Shown: piece after piece, positions 13,698 to 14,856 of the stretch
Numbering within the stretch: the stretch's first letter is position 1
Layout: each line of letters starts with the position of its first letter
Source of the DNA: DUEN01 sp024277095
Lineage (GTDB): Bacteria > Chloroflexota > Anaerolineae > DUEN01
Direction of reading: 5' to 3'
Length of the DNA: 14,856 nt
Assembly (NCBI GenBank): GCA_024277095.1
Contig: JAJRVX010000446.1
Location: 1 to 14,856 of the forward strand
Program-made: the position numbers and the translations under genes
Notes under the pieces: model-generated
Seen by the model: only the letters and a program-made list of their open reading frames with translations
Databases searched by the model: none
What the model was told of the DNA's origin: nothing

Positions 13698-14118
13698 CGC
13701 AAACATCATCATATGGAGTTTGATCCCTGCTCCCTTGAGTGAGCAAGCAGAGATCGCACTGAGCCGATGGCGGCGTGAACATGCGACATTGATTGCCCCG
13801 GCGCTCCTGGCCTTTGAAGTTACCTCCGTCTTGCGCCGGTTGGTCTATCTGAACGAGATTACTCTGGAGGAGGGTGAAGAGGCCTTCAAGAAGTTCCTCA
13901 GGCTCGATGTTCGCCTTTCTCATCGGCGTGATATCCTTTCCCTGGCTTGGCGCTTTGCCAAAGAGTTCAACTTCCCGCGAGCCTATGATGCCGCTTATCT
14001 GGCCCTGGCTCAGTTGTACGGATGTGAATTCTGGACAGGGGATAAGCGACTCTACAACACGGTGAAGGATGAATTGAAGTGGGTGAGGTGGTTGGGTGAC
14101 ATATCTGCCGATTCGTAA
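13675..14118 (+). CDS. PIN-domain ribonuclease toxin (VapC-like)
   Basis: The 147-residue protein has the four acidic residues of PIN nucleases: D8 in VCVDANIIIW, E48 in LLAFEVTSVL, D105 in RAYDAAYLALA, and D123 in FWTGDKRL. PIN toxins cleave RNA, often tRNA or rRNA, with magnesium or manganese. The start ATG at 13675 lies inside the antitoxin gene with AAAGG 4-5 bases upstream, so toxin translation is likely coupled. All key residues are intact, so nothing suggests decay. It is a common accessory module, and its RNA target cannot be told. Confidence 0.9.
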   Translation: MNSWVCVDANIIIWSLIPAPLSEQAEIALSRWRREHATLIAPALLAFEVTSVLRRLVYLNEITLEEGEEAFKKFLRLDVRLSHRRDILSLAWRFAKEFNFPRAYDAAYLALAQLYGCEFWTGDKRLYNTVKDELKWVRWLGDISADS

Positions 14119-14190
14119 GCGGGTGGGCATTACGTCGAATACCACTTTGCCACTGCAGATAGCGCCCAGGATGCAGGTGAGCCTCTGACC

Positions 14191-14217
14191 TTTTGTGTTC
14201 TTTGCGCCCTTTGTGGT
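14191..14217. repeat. Three degenerate 9-bp units, minus-strand consensus nACACAAAG
   Basis: On the minus strand three contiguous 9-base units read ACCACAAAG, GGCGCAAAG and AACACAAAA. The stretch lies in the 182-base gap between the PIN gene and the VIT-domain gene, which otherwise holds one heptad-like AGGATGC (14168) and a small hairpin near 14238-14253. No gene was found there. Confidence 0.55.
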
Positions 14218-14300
14218 TCGCCTCTCTGGAACAAAGACGCGTGGGGCGTCGTCTCAGGGACGAGAACAGTCGATGTGATCGAGTCCCGGGAGGTGGCCCC

Positions 14301-14856
14301 ATGCGTCTTTTGCTGCGATGGATGTTACCCTGTCTCTTCCTGTTGACGGCCGTGTCCCCGGCCTTCGCCCAGGGGATCGTACCCGGGCCGGAGCCCCCCG
14401 GCGTGCGCCCCATCCTGGGCGGCCCTATCCGCATCGCCAGCCATCGCGTCATCGTGGAGATCGAGGATCAGATCGCCACGACGCGTGTGGAGCAGGTGTT
14501 CGTGAACGAGGCGCCTTACCCCGTCGAGGGGACGTACCTCTTCCCGCTGCCCGCTGATGCCGCCGTATCCGACTTCGCCATGTGGGTGGATGGCAAGCGG
14601 TTGGAGGGTAGGCTTCTCACCCGTGAGGAGGCGCGTGCCATTTACGAGTCCATCGTGCGTCGTCGCCGGGACCCCGCCTTGCTGGAATACATCGGCCGGC
14701 AGCTGTTCCAGGCCAGCATCTTCCCCATCCCTCCGAACGGCCAGCGCAAGATCGAGCTCAGCTACAGCCAGGTGTTGCCCCGCGATGGCACGCTGGTGCA
14801 TTATCAGTACCCGTTACGCACGGATCGCCTGGCGCCCAAGCCGGTGGAGCAGCTCA
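14301..14856 (+). CDS. Secreted VIT-domain protein, 5' part only
   Basis: The gene runs off the right edge; 185 codons are present. A signal peptide of about 23 residues (MRLLLRWMLPCLFLLTAVSP, AFA then Q) indicates export. From about residue 40 the sequence matches a VIT domain (vault protein inter-alpha-trypsin): TTRVEQVFVNEAPYPVEGTY, FPLPADAAVSDFAMWVDG, REEARAIYESIVRRRRDPALLEY, then FQASIFPIPPNGQRKIELSY. In bacteria VIT domains are usually followed by a von Willebrand A domain, which would lie outside the window. GGGAGG lies 7 bases before the ATG. Such proteins are thought to be surface or periplasm-facing; their role is mostly unknown. Confidence 0.9.
   Translation, partial: MRLLLRWMLPCLFLLTAVSPAFAQGIVPGPEPPGVRPILGGPIRIASHRVIVEIEDQIATTRVEQVFVNEAPYPVEGTYLFPLPADAAVSDFAMWVDGKRLEGRLLTREEARAIYESIVRRRRDPALLEYIGRQLFQASIFPIPPNGQRKIELSYSQVLPRDGTLVHYQYPLRTDRLAPKPVEQL

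Overview
The window looks like a chromosomal segment of a high-GC bacterium. A Chloroflexota (Anaerolineae-like) source is my best guess, with moderate confidence. It rests on the Pro/Thr linker behind a lipobox, the bacterial sigma-70-type promoters, strong GGAGG ribosome sites, a bacterial class II lysyl-tRNA synthetase, GreA, and a mix of sugar-processing genes with short tandem repeats. No rRNA, tRNA, CRISPR array or phage gene was seen.

Layout. Positions 1-373 hold the last 36 codons of a gene that enters from the left (possibly a transposase) and a gene-free stretch with two inverted repeats. Positions 374-4836 are a minus-strand block read greA, lysS, then a GH57 glycoside hydrolase, driven by a clear promoter at 4808-4836. 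Diverging from it at 4899 is a strong promoter for a GntR/FCD regulator (4970-5656). After a 400-base gap comes a tight plus-strand set (6057-9807): a GH88 unsaturated uronyl hydrolase, a short-chain dehydrogenase overlapping it by 8 bases, an Old-Yellow-Enzyme-type flavin oxidoreductase with an unusual three-cysteine C-terminal motif, and a small membrane protein. This set meets a minus-strand set head-on at a 15-bp perfect inverted repeat (9804-9853) that contains both stop codons.

The minus-strand set (9850-11756) is LmbE-like deacetylase, DsrE/YedF-like protein, LmbE-like deacetylase, read from a promoter at 11786-11815. Diverging from it are a lipoprotein with an NTF2-like domain, an array of ten 7-bp repeats, and an aspartate/glutamate racemase with the Thr/Cys active-site pair of the E. 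coli YgeA type. A VapBC-like toxin-antitoxin pair follows, preceded by two perfect 20-bp tandem repeats. The window ends inside a secreted VIT-domain protein.

How the genes may work together. greA and lysS are housekeeping genes, with GH57 probably serving intracellular alpha-glucan metabolism. GH88, SDR and the flavin enzyme form the most interesting unit: GH88 would free a 4,5-unsaturated uronate, and the two oxidoreductases could reduce or rearrange it, perhaps under the upstream GntR-type regulator. This is inference from gene order and family chemistry. The deacetylase-DsrE-deacetylase operon may act on an N-acetyl-sugar conjugate, with a possible link to sulfur chemistry through the CxxC of the DsrE protein; the substrate cannot be read from sequence.
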